From Chionoecetes opilio (Eukaryota; Arthropoda; Malacostraca; Decapoda; Majidae), in assembly GCA_016584305.1 (NCBI GenBank), contig JACEEZ010016256.1:88501-152500 (forward strand): DNA of 64,000 bases, given 5' to 3'. How positions within the stretch are numbered: position 1 is the first letter of the stretch; each line of letters opens with the position of its first letter. Below are positions 1-52,911 of this stretch, piece after piece. The notes below the pieces were generated by a model that had not been told where the DNA came from, made no database searches, and was given only the letters and a program-made list of their open reading frames with translations. The position numbers and the translations under genes were made by a program.

Positions 1-70
1 GAGAGCTGTATTGATTACCCAACAGACCCCACTACAACCGCGGCCCCAGGGATATACTAAACCATGGGAT

Positions 71-139
71 TACAGGAACTACCACGTGTAGGTCTCGCGG
101 CCTCTTGTAGCTTCCTTATTTTTTTATGTTCTTAATGGG
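71..139 (+). mobile_element. LINE 3' tail fragment
   Basis: The sequence GGAACTACCACGTGTAGGTC...CCTCTTGTAGCTTCCTTATT...TATGTTCTTA recurs eight times in this window. At 2650-2803 and 41935-42200 it follows remnants of a reverse-transcriptase C-terminus ending FMDGDERWM-stop or similar, so it is the 3' untranslated tail of one LINE family. Confidence 0.7.
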
Positions 140-329
140 ATGCATGAAATAGGCTACTTTCCGTATTCTACAACAGTTCCCGGTGGCGTGTTCTCACCGC
201 GAGACACATTGACACATCTTAACAATTCCTGTGCAGAATTTAATATGGAACTTGGCAAGACTAAAGTCGAGTCTCATTCCGCCCCTGCACCGTCACCCCA
301 CTCCTGTCGCTGCTCTACCACACAGCACA

Positions 330-600
330 CCACACCACAGCTCATGTCGCCCCACCACACACCACACCACAGCTCATGCCGCCCCACCACACACCACACC
401 ACACCTCATGCCGCCCCACCACACACAACACCACAGCTCATGCCGCCCCACCACACACCACACCACACCTCATGTCGCCCCACCACACACCACACCACAC
501 CTTATGCCGCCCCACCACACACCACACCACACCACAGCTCATGTCGCCCCACCACACACCACACCACAGCTCATGCCGCCCCACTACAACCCACTCGCCA
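330..600. repeat. Minisatellite, about 30-bp unit
   Basis: Tandem units of the form CACCACACACCACACCACAG followed by CTCATGCCGCCC, with small length variants, occupy this stretch. They produce overlapping His/Pro/Thr-rich open frames on both strands that I do not regard as coding. Confidence 0.85.
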
Positions 601-854
601 AATGCACTATAAAAAAATAATATGTAATGCAACGCAGTACATTTATTCTCTGGAGAAAAACTCTTGCCTAATATTCTAGACGCATTCCTTTCCCCGAGAG
701 AAGTCATTTGACACACACACACACACATTTCAGCAAGCACACATGCACCTATAAATGTTTCAAAACTCTTGGAGTTGTGCAGCTAATAATAGTAGTGAAT
801 TATGCAAGATATATACGAGTACATACATATATACTACAATAACAACTAGTAGTA

Positions 855-1868
855 CACGGCCACCTCGATTTACGAATGGGTTACGTTCCTGAAAAACTGG
901 AAATCGAAAATTCGTAAATCGAATGTATTTTTCCCATTTAACCCCATTATTTAATTTGAGATACGTTCCTCTTTGGACCGAAACTCCCTACCGTAGATAA
1001 CACTAAAGTCGCCAGGACAACTTAATTTTTTTCGATTTACAGACGTGTGGTGGCGTTAATACTTCCCTTATTACATCCATGTTATCTACGGTACACAGTC
1101 TGGTTTCTGTTTATCTTATTGGATTCTAGGAAACATTTTCTCTATGAGCTTCCGTCGCAAATCATTACTTTTGGAGATAATGACATGTTGTTCATAGGGA
1201 GGCGAGAGACAAGTGTTTACGAGCGCCTCACTCTTCTTCCTCTTGTGACCTGCATCGCCTCTGTTCTTCCCTTATCGTGGACACTTTTTTAATGTACTCA
1301 AAGGGGTAGCACTTTTAGCACTTGACATAATCTTCTCCTTGTCCTTCTTAATAGTTACGACAGTCGACGGGGAAGGGCTAAACCAATTAGCCATGTCCTT
1401 CACTCGCACGCCTTCGTCAAATTTCTTGACAATCGCTATCTTAAACTATGGCTATGTTATGGCTTTTCTGGCTTTCTTGGGCTTAGGACCACCCACACTA
1501 GCACTGGCACCATGCTTGGGAGGCATTATTCACTGAAATAATCACTGAAATGTCTGATTATACACAATAATGTTCATAAACACAGCACGACCGGTCGGAG
1601 AATATGTAAACAAACAATCTTGAGCATCCCCGCGTGTGGATGTGCTGAGCCAATGGTTCTGTTTACTGAACTTTTTACAATATTTAGGTGTTATAACTAT
1701 TCTTACTATTTATGTATTAATTTTTTTTTTTTATTTTGTTTATGAATTTACAAACTTTTGTTCGTAACTTCGAATTATTCGTGTGTAAACCGAATTTTGT
1801 GACAAAATAATTTTGTTCGTATCTTCGAAAATTCGTAAATAGAGTGTTCGTAGATCGCGGTATGAGTG
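855..1868. mobile_element. TA-flanked inverted-repeat element (pogo/Tigger-like), degenerate
   Basis: The left end CACGGCCACCTCGATTTACG and the reverse complement of the right end CACTCATACCGCGATCTACG match at 16 of 22 positions and are bordered by TA. No transposase frame is intact. Within it, 989-1095 is bounded by the inverted pair CTACCGTAGATAACA, the terminus of another element family found at 32445-33111. Confidence 0.55.
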
Positions 1869-1952
1869 TACTATGAATAGGTGTATTATGAAAATGTTAT
1901 CCTTATTCTGAAACACGAAAGAACATATTCAATGTATACTTTGTCCTTTGTG

Positions 1953-1958
<6 letters not shown>

Positions 1959-2003
<45 letters not shown>
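1959..2003. repeat. Poly-A tract
   Basis: An uninterrupted run of about 45 adenines is followed by A-rich sequence with a second short run near 2060. It lies between the inverted-repeat element and the FN5 exon. No retroelement body is recognisable in front of it. Confidence 0.9.
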
Positions 2004-2004
<1 letters not shown>

Positions 2005-2122
2005 AGAAATTTCAACAAGAAGAAACCCAGAAAAAAAGAAAAGAAAAAACCTGCCTCAGTAAAAAAAAAAAAAATGCCAATGACAAGGAATAGATAGTTG
2101 GTTCAAGGGGTCATCCACCAAC

Positions 2123-42348
<40,226 letters not shown>

Positions 42349-42489
42349 CTGTAGGTATAGGGAGGGACGGGGGGCGTGGCGTCACCATCATACTCTGGCT
42401 CACTCGCTCACTCTCTTGTCACTATACTAGCCTTACTTTAAGGGTGCATGCATAAGTCTCACCGTTTTCACCATCACACTCAGGCTGCC

Positions 42490-43240
42490 TCGTCTTGTCT
42501 CATCCTCACTATCATTCACCATACTCCTCACTCTCTTGTCTCATCCTCACTATCATTCACCATACTCCTCACTCTCTTGTCTCATCCTCACTATCATTCA
42601 CCATACTCCTCACTCTCTTGTCTCATCCTCACCATCATTCACCATACTCCACACTCTCTTGTCTCATCCTCACCATCATTCATCATACTCCTCACTCTCT
42701 TGTCTCATCCTCACCGTCATTCACCATACTCCTCACCATCATTCACCATACTCCTCACCATCTCATCACTAGCATCACCATTACTCACCATACTAGCTCA
42801 CTATCTCGTCACTAGCATCACCATCACTCACCATACTCCTCACTAGCATCATCATCATTCACCATCTCATCACTAGCATCACCATCATTCACCATACTCC
42901 TCACTCTCTTGTCTCATCCTCACCATAATTCACCATACTCCTCACTATCTCGTCACTAGCATCACCATCTCGTCACTAGCATCACCATCATTCACCATCT
43001 CGTCACTAGCATCACCATCATTCACCATACTCCTCACGATCACGTCACTAGCATCACCATCAATCACCATACTTCTCACCATCATTCACCATACTCCTCA
43101 CCATCTCGTCACTAGCATCACCATCACTCACCATACTAGCTCACTATCTCGTCACTAGCATCACCATCATTCACCATACTCCTTACTCACTCACTCTCTT
43201 GTCACTATCATTACGTGGGTGCATGCGTAAGACTCATCGC
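42490..43240. repeat. 41-bp tandem repeat grading into degenerate CACTAGCATCACCATC units
   Basis: Copies of ACTCTCTTGTCTCATCCTCA plus CTATCATTCACCATACTCCTC (41 bp) occupy 42490-42720 and reappear at 42900. Between and after are shorter units such as GTCACTAGCATCACCATCATTCACCAT. Confidence 0.88.
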
Positions 43241-43621
43241 TTTCACCCATTATTTTATTTTAGGTCATTCATTGGGCATTCATTTTGGGTATTCATGCAT
43301 TAGGTCATTCATTGGTCATTCATTTTGGGTGCATGCATAAGGCTCACCGCTTTCACCCATGCTTTAATTTTGCTTGTATAGCCCATTAGCATACTCATCT
43401 CCTCACTTCACACTCAACAGACGGAAGTTGACTCGACTTACGTCTCTTGTAAAAAAAAATGCATAGTTTTTTCTCCTCCTCCATCTTCTCTTGCTCAACC
43501 TTCTAAATAGACACATCAGTTAAGACAAATTAAGTTTCATAACCACTATACTCTCACTCTCAGTATTAACTCTCTACCGCATTCTCATTCTTCATATGTT
43601 AAGTCACCTCCGTCAATCGTT
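43241..43621. other. Non-coding stretch with a short duplication
   Basis: TAGGTCATTCATTGGGCATTCATTTTGGGT is partly duplicated, and GGGTGCATGCATAAG.CTCACCG.TTTCACCCAT occurs three times (42440, 43210 and 43329). No gene was seen. Confidence 0.55.
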
Positions 43622-43764
<143 letters not shown>

Positions 43765-43789
43765 CTTTCCAAAACGCCATCTTCATTAA

Positions 43790-43993
43790 CCCCTTGAGAC
43801 CCAGAGCGTAATTTCCATTGTAATTTGGGTACCATTAGACGATTCTTAGCTAATATAAACAATATTTTATAGATATGACCTGTTTAGTATCCTTGTCGAC
43901 TTACTAATTTGGTATATTAAGTTACTTTTCTTAATTTTATGGCTAACAACATACAATTTTTTATAGCAAAGGAAAGATTTGGGCTCGAAGGGG
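43790..43993. mobile_element. 204-bp TTAA-type MITE, copy B
   Basis: Exactly 204 bp between two TTAA tetranucleotides, beginning CCCCTTGAGACCCAGAGCGT and ending TTTGGGCTCGAAGGGG. It is inverted relative to copies A and C. Confidence 0.9.
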
Positions 43994-44150
43994 TTAATGT
44001 TGATAAAAAAGGCTGCAAACATATTAACTTTCCGCAGTGTTGTGAGAAGCTTCGTGGTGGAGTTGAAAATGCATGACTTTGAATACACTTCCTGATCTCT
44101 TCTTCGAGGATTATTTTGTCTCGTGTAGATTTTACCGATAGGACTTTTAA

Positions 44151-44354
44151 CCCCCTGAGACCCAGATCTTTCCTTTGCTATATGAAATCGTCTGTTGTTA
44201 GCCATAAAATTACGAAAAAGTAACTAAATATACCAAATTAGCTAGTGGACAAGAGTATTAAACAGGTCATATCCATAGAATATTGCTTACATAAATTTAA
44301 ATAATCTAATGGTACTCAAATTACAATGGAAATTACGTTCTGGGCCTCAAGGGG
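44151..44354. mobile_element. 204-bp TTAA-type MITE, copy C
   Basis: Exactly 204 bp between TTAA sites, beginning CCCCCTGAGACCCAGATCTT and ending TTCTGGGCCTCAAGGGG. It lies only 157 bp from copy B, in the opposite orientation. Confidence 0.9.
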
Positions 44355-44576
44355 TTAAAAAATATCTCTTGAATATCCTCTGTGGGTTGCCATCCACGTG
44401 TAATTCCTTCTCAGTCTTTCCTTACAACTCATTTTTTCTAATAGCGTAACATAAATTTTTCTCTTAAGATTTATGAAGGAAATTTTTACACTGTTTTGAA
44501 CTACAACATTTATTCATGCTAAAATAGTGAGCGTGTGAAGGTGCTTTGCGCTTATTCACATAGTTGGTGCGAGAAA

Positions 44577-44579
<3 letters not shown>

Positions 44580-44609
<30 letters not shown>

Positions 44610-44789
44610 CATACACACATTACGTACACTACTAGCAAGGTTTTGATTATAAATATTACCATAGGCTACACATGTATTACGTGATACATACACACACACA
44701 CATACACACACATACATAAAACATGCATACACACATACATACACAAAGAGTCTAATTACGTCTTGCCGTCTTAACTACCATGCTCCGTG

Positions 44790-44867
<78 letters not shown>

Positions 44868-44920
44868 GTTAAAGAGGTAGGCGAGGTATTGCTTACGTCG
44901 GTCTGTACGATATTCTGCTT

Positions 44921-44987
<67 letters not shown>

Positions 44988-45013
44988 CTCACCATCACTC
45001 CCTATCACCACCA

Positions 45014-45097
<84 letters not shown>

Positions 45098-45178
45098 TCA
45101 CGTCGTTACAATTCTATGACATGAACCTCAAAGTGACATGACACTGACAGGCAGATCATGTTAACTCACTTCACACAT

Positions 45179-45245
<67 letters not shown>
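44580..45245. repeat. Cluster of CA, GT and CT microsatellites
   Basis: CA at 44580-44610, GT at 44791-44865, CT at 44929-44983, CA at 45017-45093 and CA at 45178-45244, separated by short unique stretches. No gene was seen. Confidence 0.92.
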
Positions 45246-45250
<5 letters not shown>

Positions 45251-45299
45251 CACTCTCCTCTTATTTAACCTGCACATGCTGTTACATTTTCCTCCCCCT

Positions 45300-45622
45300 C
45301 CTCCCCCCCCCCCCCCCTCCTCCTCCTCCTCCTCCTCCTCCTCCTCCTCCTCCTCCTCCTCCTCCTTTGAAGTGTCTTGGGAACAGTAACGCGTCAACAC
45401 GATGTAGAAGAGAGAAGGAAGGAGAGAAGGATGGACGGGAAGAGAGAGAAGAGAGGTGGATAAAGAGAGGGCAGGAGGGAGGGAGGCAAGGAAGGAGAGA
45501 GAGAGGAAAGGGAAAAGGCGAATGTGTAGGCCCAGAAAGGGATGAAGGAAGGAAGAAGATAATATGAAGGATAGAAAGGAGGAAAGAACAAATGAAGAGC
45601 TAAAATTGAGGATGTGGGGAAA

Positions 45623-45704
<82 letters not shown>

Positions 45705-45905
45705 CTCAGCCTCTCAGCCAGGACGCTCCTTGCCTTTCTGGATGCGGCGTTAAGTGACAAATGCTTCCTCTTCCCTCGCGACCCGGAAGGCGAAAACGAC
45801 GGGTGGGGTGGGGAGGGGGGGGGGGGAGGTGAAGACGCGAAGAAGAGGAGGAGGAGGAGGAGGAGGAGGAGGAGGAGGAGGAGGAGGTGGAGGAAGAGGA
45901 GGAGG
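45300..45905. repeat. TCC, GA and GGA microsatellites
   Basis: A poly-C/TCC array (45301-45366), purine-rich sequence, a GA array (45625-45702) and a GGA array (45842-45900). The latter two produce long charged frames that are not coding. Confidence 0.9.
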
Positions 45906-45964
45906 GGCAGAGGTGAGGATGTGGCCATTACAGCAAAGAAGAGGAATACATAGGAATACATAGG

Positions 45965-46499
45965 AATACATAGGAATAACAGATCGATAAGTTTTATCGA
46001 ATGTATGTATTTGATGTAAGTAAAGTTTCACTAGGGGGATGGGTTACATTGGTAACAATTAATGTATGATAGTCATATATGTATGTCAATTGTTTGACTG
46101 CATTAGATGGGGGAATAATAGACAATGATTCTGATATGTTAAACTGACCAGTATGTTGTATATTAGTGAAGTTATTGTCATTTATGTTGAAAGTTGTCGG
46201 CGAAACCGAAGTAATTTTTCCGCCTTTTTTTTAGGTTTTTGCCATTCCATGACTAAACTTGTACCAATTACTGCATTAATTGTTCTTATTACAATAGTCC
46301 ATGTTATTCTTGTCACGTGGGCACCAACATTAAATTTGTAACTACATTATTTGTGATTTTATGGACATTTTGGTAATTTCGAGAAAGTCAAATATTTCGC
46401 GATCGACGATGGCCGCCATACGAACCTCATGGGACATTAGTTGACAGTGTTAACATTGATTTTTGTTTTCTAGACATATTTGTGCATCTAAAAAAGTAG
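45965..46499. other. Non-repetitive stretch, nothing recognised
   Basis: AT-rich unique-looking sequence without a supported exon, possibly the 3' flank or tail of the LINE that follows. Confidence 0.4.
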
Positions 46500-49400
46500 G
46501 TCTCATTAGATTGTCCAAGGGGTGCACGTGGGGTCCACTGGACTACTAGACAAATTGAAATAATGTTTACGGAGATCTGTGCTGAAACGTTGACAATTCA
46601 GTTTTAAACCGTTGTTTCTTGTTGTCACGTGAGGAGAAAGCTCGAATAGGTTCTCTTGATTAATGACATCAAATCCTTTAAGGATATTAAAGGTTTCTAT
46701 CAAGTCGGATTCTGCGATCCTTTAAGGAAAACATTAAGTTTCCGCCTCTCTTCATTCGATGAATTTCGCAGAGATGGAATCAGTTTGATTGCTCTTCTTT
46801 GCACCGATTCCAATTTGCCTTGATCTTTTACGAAACAAGGCGACCAGAATTGAACGGCATATTCTAAGTGCGGCCTAACCAAATACGTATATAATCGTGT
46901 CATCACTTTCGGAGTTTTATGTTCAAAGTTGCGTTTAATGAAGCCCAACATCATATTCGCCTTTTTACTGGCAGCCAGGCAATGCGTACGTACTGGTTTT
47001 AAAATCATTACTAACGATGACACCTAAATCCTTTTCCTGCTGTACTTAAGCTAACGACTTATTTTGCATTTGATAGTTATATTTGAGGTTATCGTTACCT
47101 ACATGCATTTACTTTACATTTATCGGAATTAAATCTTAATAGCCATTTATCGCTGCAATCCGTTAGTTTATCTAGATCACGTTGTATGAGTTCACAGTTT
47201 TCTCTAGTATATGCTTTACCGCCTAATTTGGTGTCATCAGCAAATTTGGATATTTTAGATACAAAACCGCAGTCTAGATCATTGATATATATCAGGAAAA
47301 GAGTTGGACCCAAGACCGAGCCCTGAGGCACCCCACTAGTAACATCTAACAATCTGATGCCTCGCCATTCATTACTATAGGTTGCTTGCGGTTTGAAAGC
47401 CAATCGTCAATCCCTGAACATAATTGCTCTCCTAGACCCTTTTAACTTCGTCAATAACCGCTTATGGGGAACTGTATCGAAGGCTTTCTGAAAATCAAGG
47501 TATATTATATCCGAGAGAATTTTAGTGTCCCAGTTTAAATAAATGACATTGAAAAAATCGAGTAAGTTAGTTAGGCAAGATCTCTTATTTCGAAAACCAT
47601 GCTGAGAATTTAGTATGAAGTTATTTTCGTCAAGATAGGACACTATTCTATTCCGCAATATTTTTTCAGATACATTAACAATCACAGAAGTTAGACTAAT
47701 GGGTCGACAATTATTAGCAGGGTTCTTACTCTTATTCCTTTTCTTGAATATAGGTGTAACATTAGCTAACTTCCACATACTTGAACGATTTTGTCCATTA
47801 GCAATTTGTTGAAAATAATATTTTATGGGAGCGATAGTTGACTGTGACATTCGCGAAGTAATTTAGGCGAGATTTCGTCCACCCCCATGGATTTTGCTGG
47901 GTCAAGTTTCTGCAAATACTTTGACATTTCGTCTACTGTTATCTCTCCTATTACTAATCTATCATTTTCGGGTCCCGCAAACATGTTTACTGGTGCTGAT
48001 AAGGGAGCTTCGTCTTCTTTAATAAAAACTGCATTAAAATAATCATTGAGAACTGGCGCCATAATCTAATTATCTTTTTTTTTTTTTCTTTTTTTTACGT
48101 TGAAGCCTATAGCGCCTGTAGGCTATTCTTTATTATCAATCTTGGAGGTTGATGATGGTTGGTCCTCCGCCCGTTGGTGGCGCAGGCTGAATTTTTATAG
48201 TGACACCTGTGATGTTATAGCTGAAGGTCCGTTTTCTGTGATGGTCTACCACTCAGTTATTAGGCACACTCTGCTACCTATTGCCCCTCCGCCACACTTG
48301 AAGTCGCAATCGAAGGGATCAGGAATGCAGCATGCGGGTTGCTTCGGCCACTCGACGATGGATTTACAGTTGCTCCTTAGTGAGACTTGAACTAGGGACC
48401 TTGTGCTCACCTCCTAGGCTCTGGTCGACCACGTTAATGATGGCCGAAAGAGTTGTGTCCCTGGCAGGATTCGAACTCGGGACATCGAGCTCACCACTCC
48501 AACGACGCTAACCACTCGGCCACCGCCTCCCCATTTACTAAGATGTTATTCTTATCTTTCAGTGGCCCAATGCATGTTTTGACGTTTTTCTTGCTTAGAA
48601 GGTATTGAAAAAACCTATTTGGGTTCGATTTAGATTCCTTAGCAATTTTTTCTTCATACTTGCGCTTTTTAGACCTAATCAAACCTTCACAACGACGTTT
48701 TAAGTCATTGTAATTCTAAAATCGCAGTCCGCATTAGATCGCTTGTAAACTTTATATGCTCGTTGTTTACTGCTGATGATTTGTTGAATCTCATTAGTCA
48801 TCCAACACGGTCTGTTTTTGTTATTCACACGTTTTCTTACCAAGGGAACATATTTTTCAACACCCGATTGGAGGTTTTTTTTACGAATAAATTACACATG
48901 TTTTCGGCGTCATTACCATTTAATAGATCAAACCAATCAACTTCGCTTAATAAATACCCTGCTGATCTTCGTGAAATCCGCTTTCATTATAATTGGGACC
49001 TAGTAACTGATTTTATGTGATGTCTACGTTGCAATTTATGCCGCATCTGATTATCCCGTGATCACTGTTTGCTAAATGTTCACCTATGTCGCAGTAATCA
49101 ATGAGATCAGTGTCGAAAGTGAGAACTAAATTCAAAATACCATTATCCCTTGTAGGTTCTTGTACAACCTAATGTAAAAATAATTAATTTACCATATCTA
49201 GCATACCTTCGCTATCAGCAGAATTGTTTTCCCGGTTTATACGAGGTAGGTTAAAATCTCCACATATAATTGTGTCGTTATTATTATTGACCACTGACTT
49301 TATCTCGTCATACAGGAGGCAATCTACTTCCGCATTTGTTCTAGGAGGACGATATATTGTCCCAAGAGTTAACAGTTTACCGTTTAGCTTAATCTGTACG

Positions 49401-49600
49401 TACACTGAGTCATAATGATTTTGATTTACTTTGTCGATTTCGATTGCTTTTAAGTAATCTTTAATGTAAAGAAAGTCACCTCCACCTGCTTTATGCGTTC
49501 GACAATTAAGAAATGTCTTATAGCCTGGAATAGCTATTTCAGATAATAAATGTTTATCTTTGGTGTTGATCCAAGTCTCTGTGATACTCGGATATCAGAG
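46500..49600 (-). pseudogene. Degenerate LINE with endonuclease and reverse transcriptase, interrupted by a SINE
   Basis: Minus-strand fragments in order are: an endonuclease piece (KLLTLGTIYRPPRTNAEVD, DTIICGDFNLPRI), a linker (RKYEEKIAKESKSNPNRFFQ), the RT entry (WKLANVTPIFKK, NNCRPISLTSV), SQHGFRNKRSCLTNLLDFFN, IYLDFQKAFDTVPHKRLLTK, SGVPQGSVLGPTLFLIYIND and FADDTKL (catalytic DD), then RPHLEYAVQFWSPCFVKD. The frame is broken several times. It is a CR1/jockey-type element of a different family from 2881-4062. The 5' end is lost at the GGA array near 49610; the 3' end is uncertain. Confidence 0.88.
48074..48530 (-). mobile_element. tRNA-derived, apparently dimeric SINE inside the LINE
   Basis: The minus strand starts GGAGGCGGTGGCCGAGTGGT, like a tRNA-Ser/Leu 5' end with an A box, and has the B box GAGTTCGAATCC about 50 bp later. 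A second tRNA-like segment follows (GTGAGCACAAGGTCCC then AGTTCAAGTCTC). The element ends in an A-rich tail (plus-strand T-rich, 48074-48098). It splits the LINE reading frame between NNILVN and APVLNDYFNAVF. I found no clear target duplication. Confidence 0.78.
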
Positions 49601-49611
49601 GACTCACGAAT

Positions 49612-49735
49612 AGGAGGAGGAGGAGGAGGAGGAGGAGGAGGAGGAGGAGGAGGAGGAGGAGGAGGAGGAGGAGGAGGAGGAGGAGGAGGAGGGAGGAGGA
49701 GGAGGAGGAGGAGGAGGAGGAGGAGGAGGAGGAGG
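49612..49735. repeat. (GGA)n microsatellite
   Basis: About 41 GGA units with one or two indels, abutting the truncated 5' side of the LINE. Confidence 0.95.
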
Positions 49736-49914
49736 GATATAAATAGAAGCATGAGGAGATAGAGGAGAAAGCGGAACAGAGGGGAGCATACAGAAGGGGA
49801 GGAGAGTAAGGTTAAGTGATGGAAGTTTCGCCTCAGTAAACTTGGGCGACAAAACACAAGCAGGGGTGGCGGGAAAGTGTACCAGGAAGCGCGGCAAGGC
49901 GGAAATTAAGATCC

Positions 49915-50025
49915 CAAGTGAAATAGGCAAGGGAAGAGTTGACAAGATTGTTAACGAAGGAGACGAAGTTGAAGAGGACCTATGAAGCGATACTAAGCTC
50001 CAAAGGTCACAAAAAGAAGAAGGGA
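49915..50025 (+). repeat. Dispersed 105-bp repeat, copy 2
   Basis: Same sequence and orientation as 41695-41800, ending 45 bp from the hAT-like element. Confidence 0.75.
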
Positions 50026-50069
50026 GGACTCGATAGCGGCAGTGAGCGATGTTCATAAAGTATTCTTAG

Positions 50070-50834
50070 CAGTGCTGGGCACGCGATCCAAAAATAGGTG
50101 GTCCACTATCGCTATTCCGCGATCGAAAATTTGGCGTTCCGATCGCGGAATATTTAAGTTTGAATTAAAATTCCGCGATCGTTTATTCCGCGATCGGTAA
50201 TCGCTAGCGAAGTTTTTCTTCGAAGAAATAAAGCATTAAGCCATTATACCCCATTAAGTAATAACTGTTAAGTCTTAACTCTTTAAGTGTATTAACCATT
50301 AACCTATTAAGTATTAACTAAGCAAACAGAAGCAAGTGGTAGTGGAAGTGGAGCACGAGATGTGCTATGATGAGTCTCCGACCTGTTGTTTACATTCTAA
50401 CCTATTGCTCTAACCGAAAATGTACACGGGAGAGGCGCGTTAAAAAGTTGTAAAATTCAGGAAATAAGTTTTTTCTATGTAGGCTAGGTGAGGTGAGTTT
50501 CGAATTCAAGTTAGAACTTGACATTTAGCGTTTGCTAAGAGCGGGGAAGTCAGCGACTTTACTGTGGAACAGTTCAGAGCTGACTGATCAGCCCGCGGGC
50601 GGCCAGCAGCAGGTGCGTCAGGTAACAGAACAGCTGGCTGGTCAACCCAACCCGGGAAAAAAATGTTGTTTTTCAAGTCAAAATTTTGGATCGTGGAATT
50701 AAAGGCAAAAAAAATTTCCGCGATCGCGATTGTGCTCGCGGAATTAATTCAAATTTAATAAAAATTCCGCGATCGATTTTTGGTAGTCCGCGATCGCGGA
50801 ATCGCGGACTATAATTCCGCGACGCCCATCACTG
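50070..50834. mobile_element. Non-autonomous hAT-like element with intact 8-bp target duplication
   Basis: The element begins CAGTGCTGGGCACGCGATC and, from the other end, CAGTGATGGGCGTCGCGG. It is flanked on both sides by ATTCTTAG (50062-50069 and 50835-50842). An 8-bp duplication and CAGTG.TGGGC termini are classic hAT features. The 765-bp body is filled near both ends with palindromic TTCCGCGATCGCGGAA-like motifs and has no transposase. Confidence 0.9.
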
Positions 50835-51077
50835 ATTCTTAGTGATTCTTGGGTGCTCCGTCAGTCCTATAGCAATTTTTTGTGATGATATTATGTTTAG
50901 GTGTTCTAAAATATTCACCACGTATATCTAGTTCAATATTGTCACATCTCAGGCCTTTGCTAGGTTTTGAAATGATCGGTGAAACCTTTGTAGAGTTCTT
51001 AAGTAATCCTATAAGGCTCATATTCCTTCCTTCACCTTTCTTGCTACCCAGACACAACTTTTATTCTCTTACCCGGG

Positions 51078-51078
<1 letters not shown>

Positions 51079-51159
<81 letters not shown>

Positions 51160-51184
51160 GCGTGTGCGTGTGTGTGTGTGTGTG
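51079..51184. repeat. (GT)n microsatellite
   Basis: About 53 GT units with three GC interruptions near the end. Confidence 0.95.
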
Positions 51185-51493
51185 TTTACGTCACCCTCGC
51201 CATCGTACTAGCCTGTCTCTTGAAAGCATAACCGCATGCATCGTGTTTTCTTAGATTCTGTGGTGTGTGGGGGAGGGGAGGGGAGAGCGTGGGGGGGGCA
51301 ACAAGTGTACCTACCCCACCGTCACCGTCACCATGCGGGGGGTGGGGGGTGGAGGGGGAGCAGGTGGTGGTGGACTGGTGGAGTCAAAGGAAGGGCATCT
51401 CGCTCCTCCACTTCAGCAATCTAATTCCTACTCCTTCCTCGACTCGAATTCTCATTTTTGTCGTCAACATAGTCTCTTTGAAGTTCCCCTTTT

Positions 51494-51650
<157 letters not shown>

Positions 51651-51789
51651 AATACACCATATTATGTCCCCTTACCGCACCACCACCACCACCACCACCA
51701 CCACCATCACCATCACCACCACCACCACTGTCATGCTGGCAATGAACAATACAGTAGATATATTTGTTTACCTTCTATGTCCAAGAGCG

Positions 51790-52223
51790 TCACTGGGAAC
51801 AAGAACAGAGGGAGAGAAAGCAATGAGTTATCTCTAAAAAGTCTAAACCAAGCTACTTCCATCTTTGTCTTTCTCTCTATCTCTACTTTTATTTCTATCT
51901 CTAATACGATTGCAAGTTAAAGAGAAGAGAGAGAAAGCAATGAATTATGTCTAAAAAGTCTAAACCAAGCTACCTCCACCTTTATCTCTCACGCTTTCAC
52001 TCTCTAACTCTAATAAGATTGTAAGTTAATTAAAGAGGAGAGAGAGAAAGCAATGAGTTATCTCTATACCAAGTTACGTCCATCTTTGTCTCTCTCTATC
52101 TTTCTAATAACATTGTAAGTTAAAGAGAGGGAGAGAAAGCAATGAGTTATCTATAGACCAAGGTACGTCCACCTTTGTCTCTCTCTCACTCTCTCTATCT
52201 CTATTTCTAACTCTCTCTCTATC

Positions 52224-52254
<31 letters not shown>

Positions 52255-52290
52255 CTATTTCTATCTATCTAATAATATTCCAAGTTAAGG
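51790..52290. repeat. Tandem diverged unit, about 115 bp
   Basis: AGAGAGAAAGCAATGAGTTATCTCTA...CCAAGCTAC.TCCA.CTTT.TCTCTCTCT...AAGTTAAAGAG recurs four times, ending in CTAT repeats (52221-52270). Confidence 0.8.
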
Positions 52291-52379
52291 GAAGAAAATA
52301 ACACTAATCTCACTCCAGTCTTTTCGCATGAGTGAGAATTTCTATAGGAATTTGAGTTTATACTAATTCTAAAGGGATA

Positions 52380-52725
52380 AAAATAGTATATATATATATA
52401 TATATATATGAGTATGCATAGGAAAAAGGCATATATATAAACCTAACTATTATTTTTATGCATTAAACTACAATGTATGGAAAAGATAAATATATATAAT
52501 AAATTAGATGAATGTTATACTGATATTAGTGTTATTACTATCATTATTATTGCTATACAGAGGGTAGTAAATGTTTCGTTAGGGTTGTACATGTACTTCT
52601 ATAACTATTACGAGAGGGAGAACATTATTATACACAACATTATGTTAAAGTTATTAATTAATTTGTCCTATTCCTGTGTAGGTGTGGCAAAGGCTGTAAA
52701 GGTATCTAGTGAAACAATGATACAT

Positions 52726-52764
<39 letters not shown>

Positions 52765-52838
52765 GGTCCCGTCCTTGTTATATTTTTCCATAAACAGGTG
52801 ATTTCTCAGGACAAATGTTTCAGAGAAGTCATTGTTTA

Positions 52839-52911
<73 letters not shown>

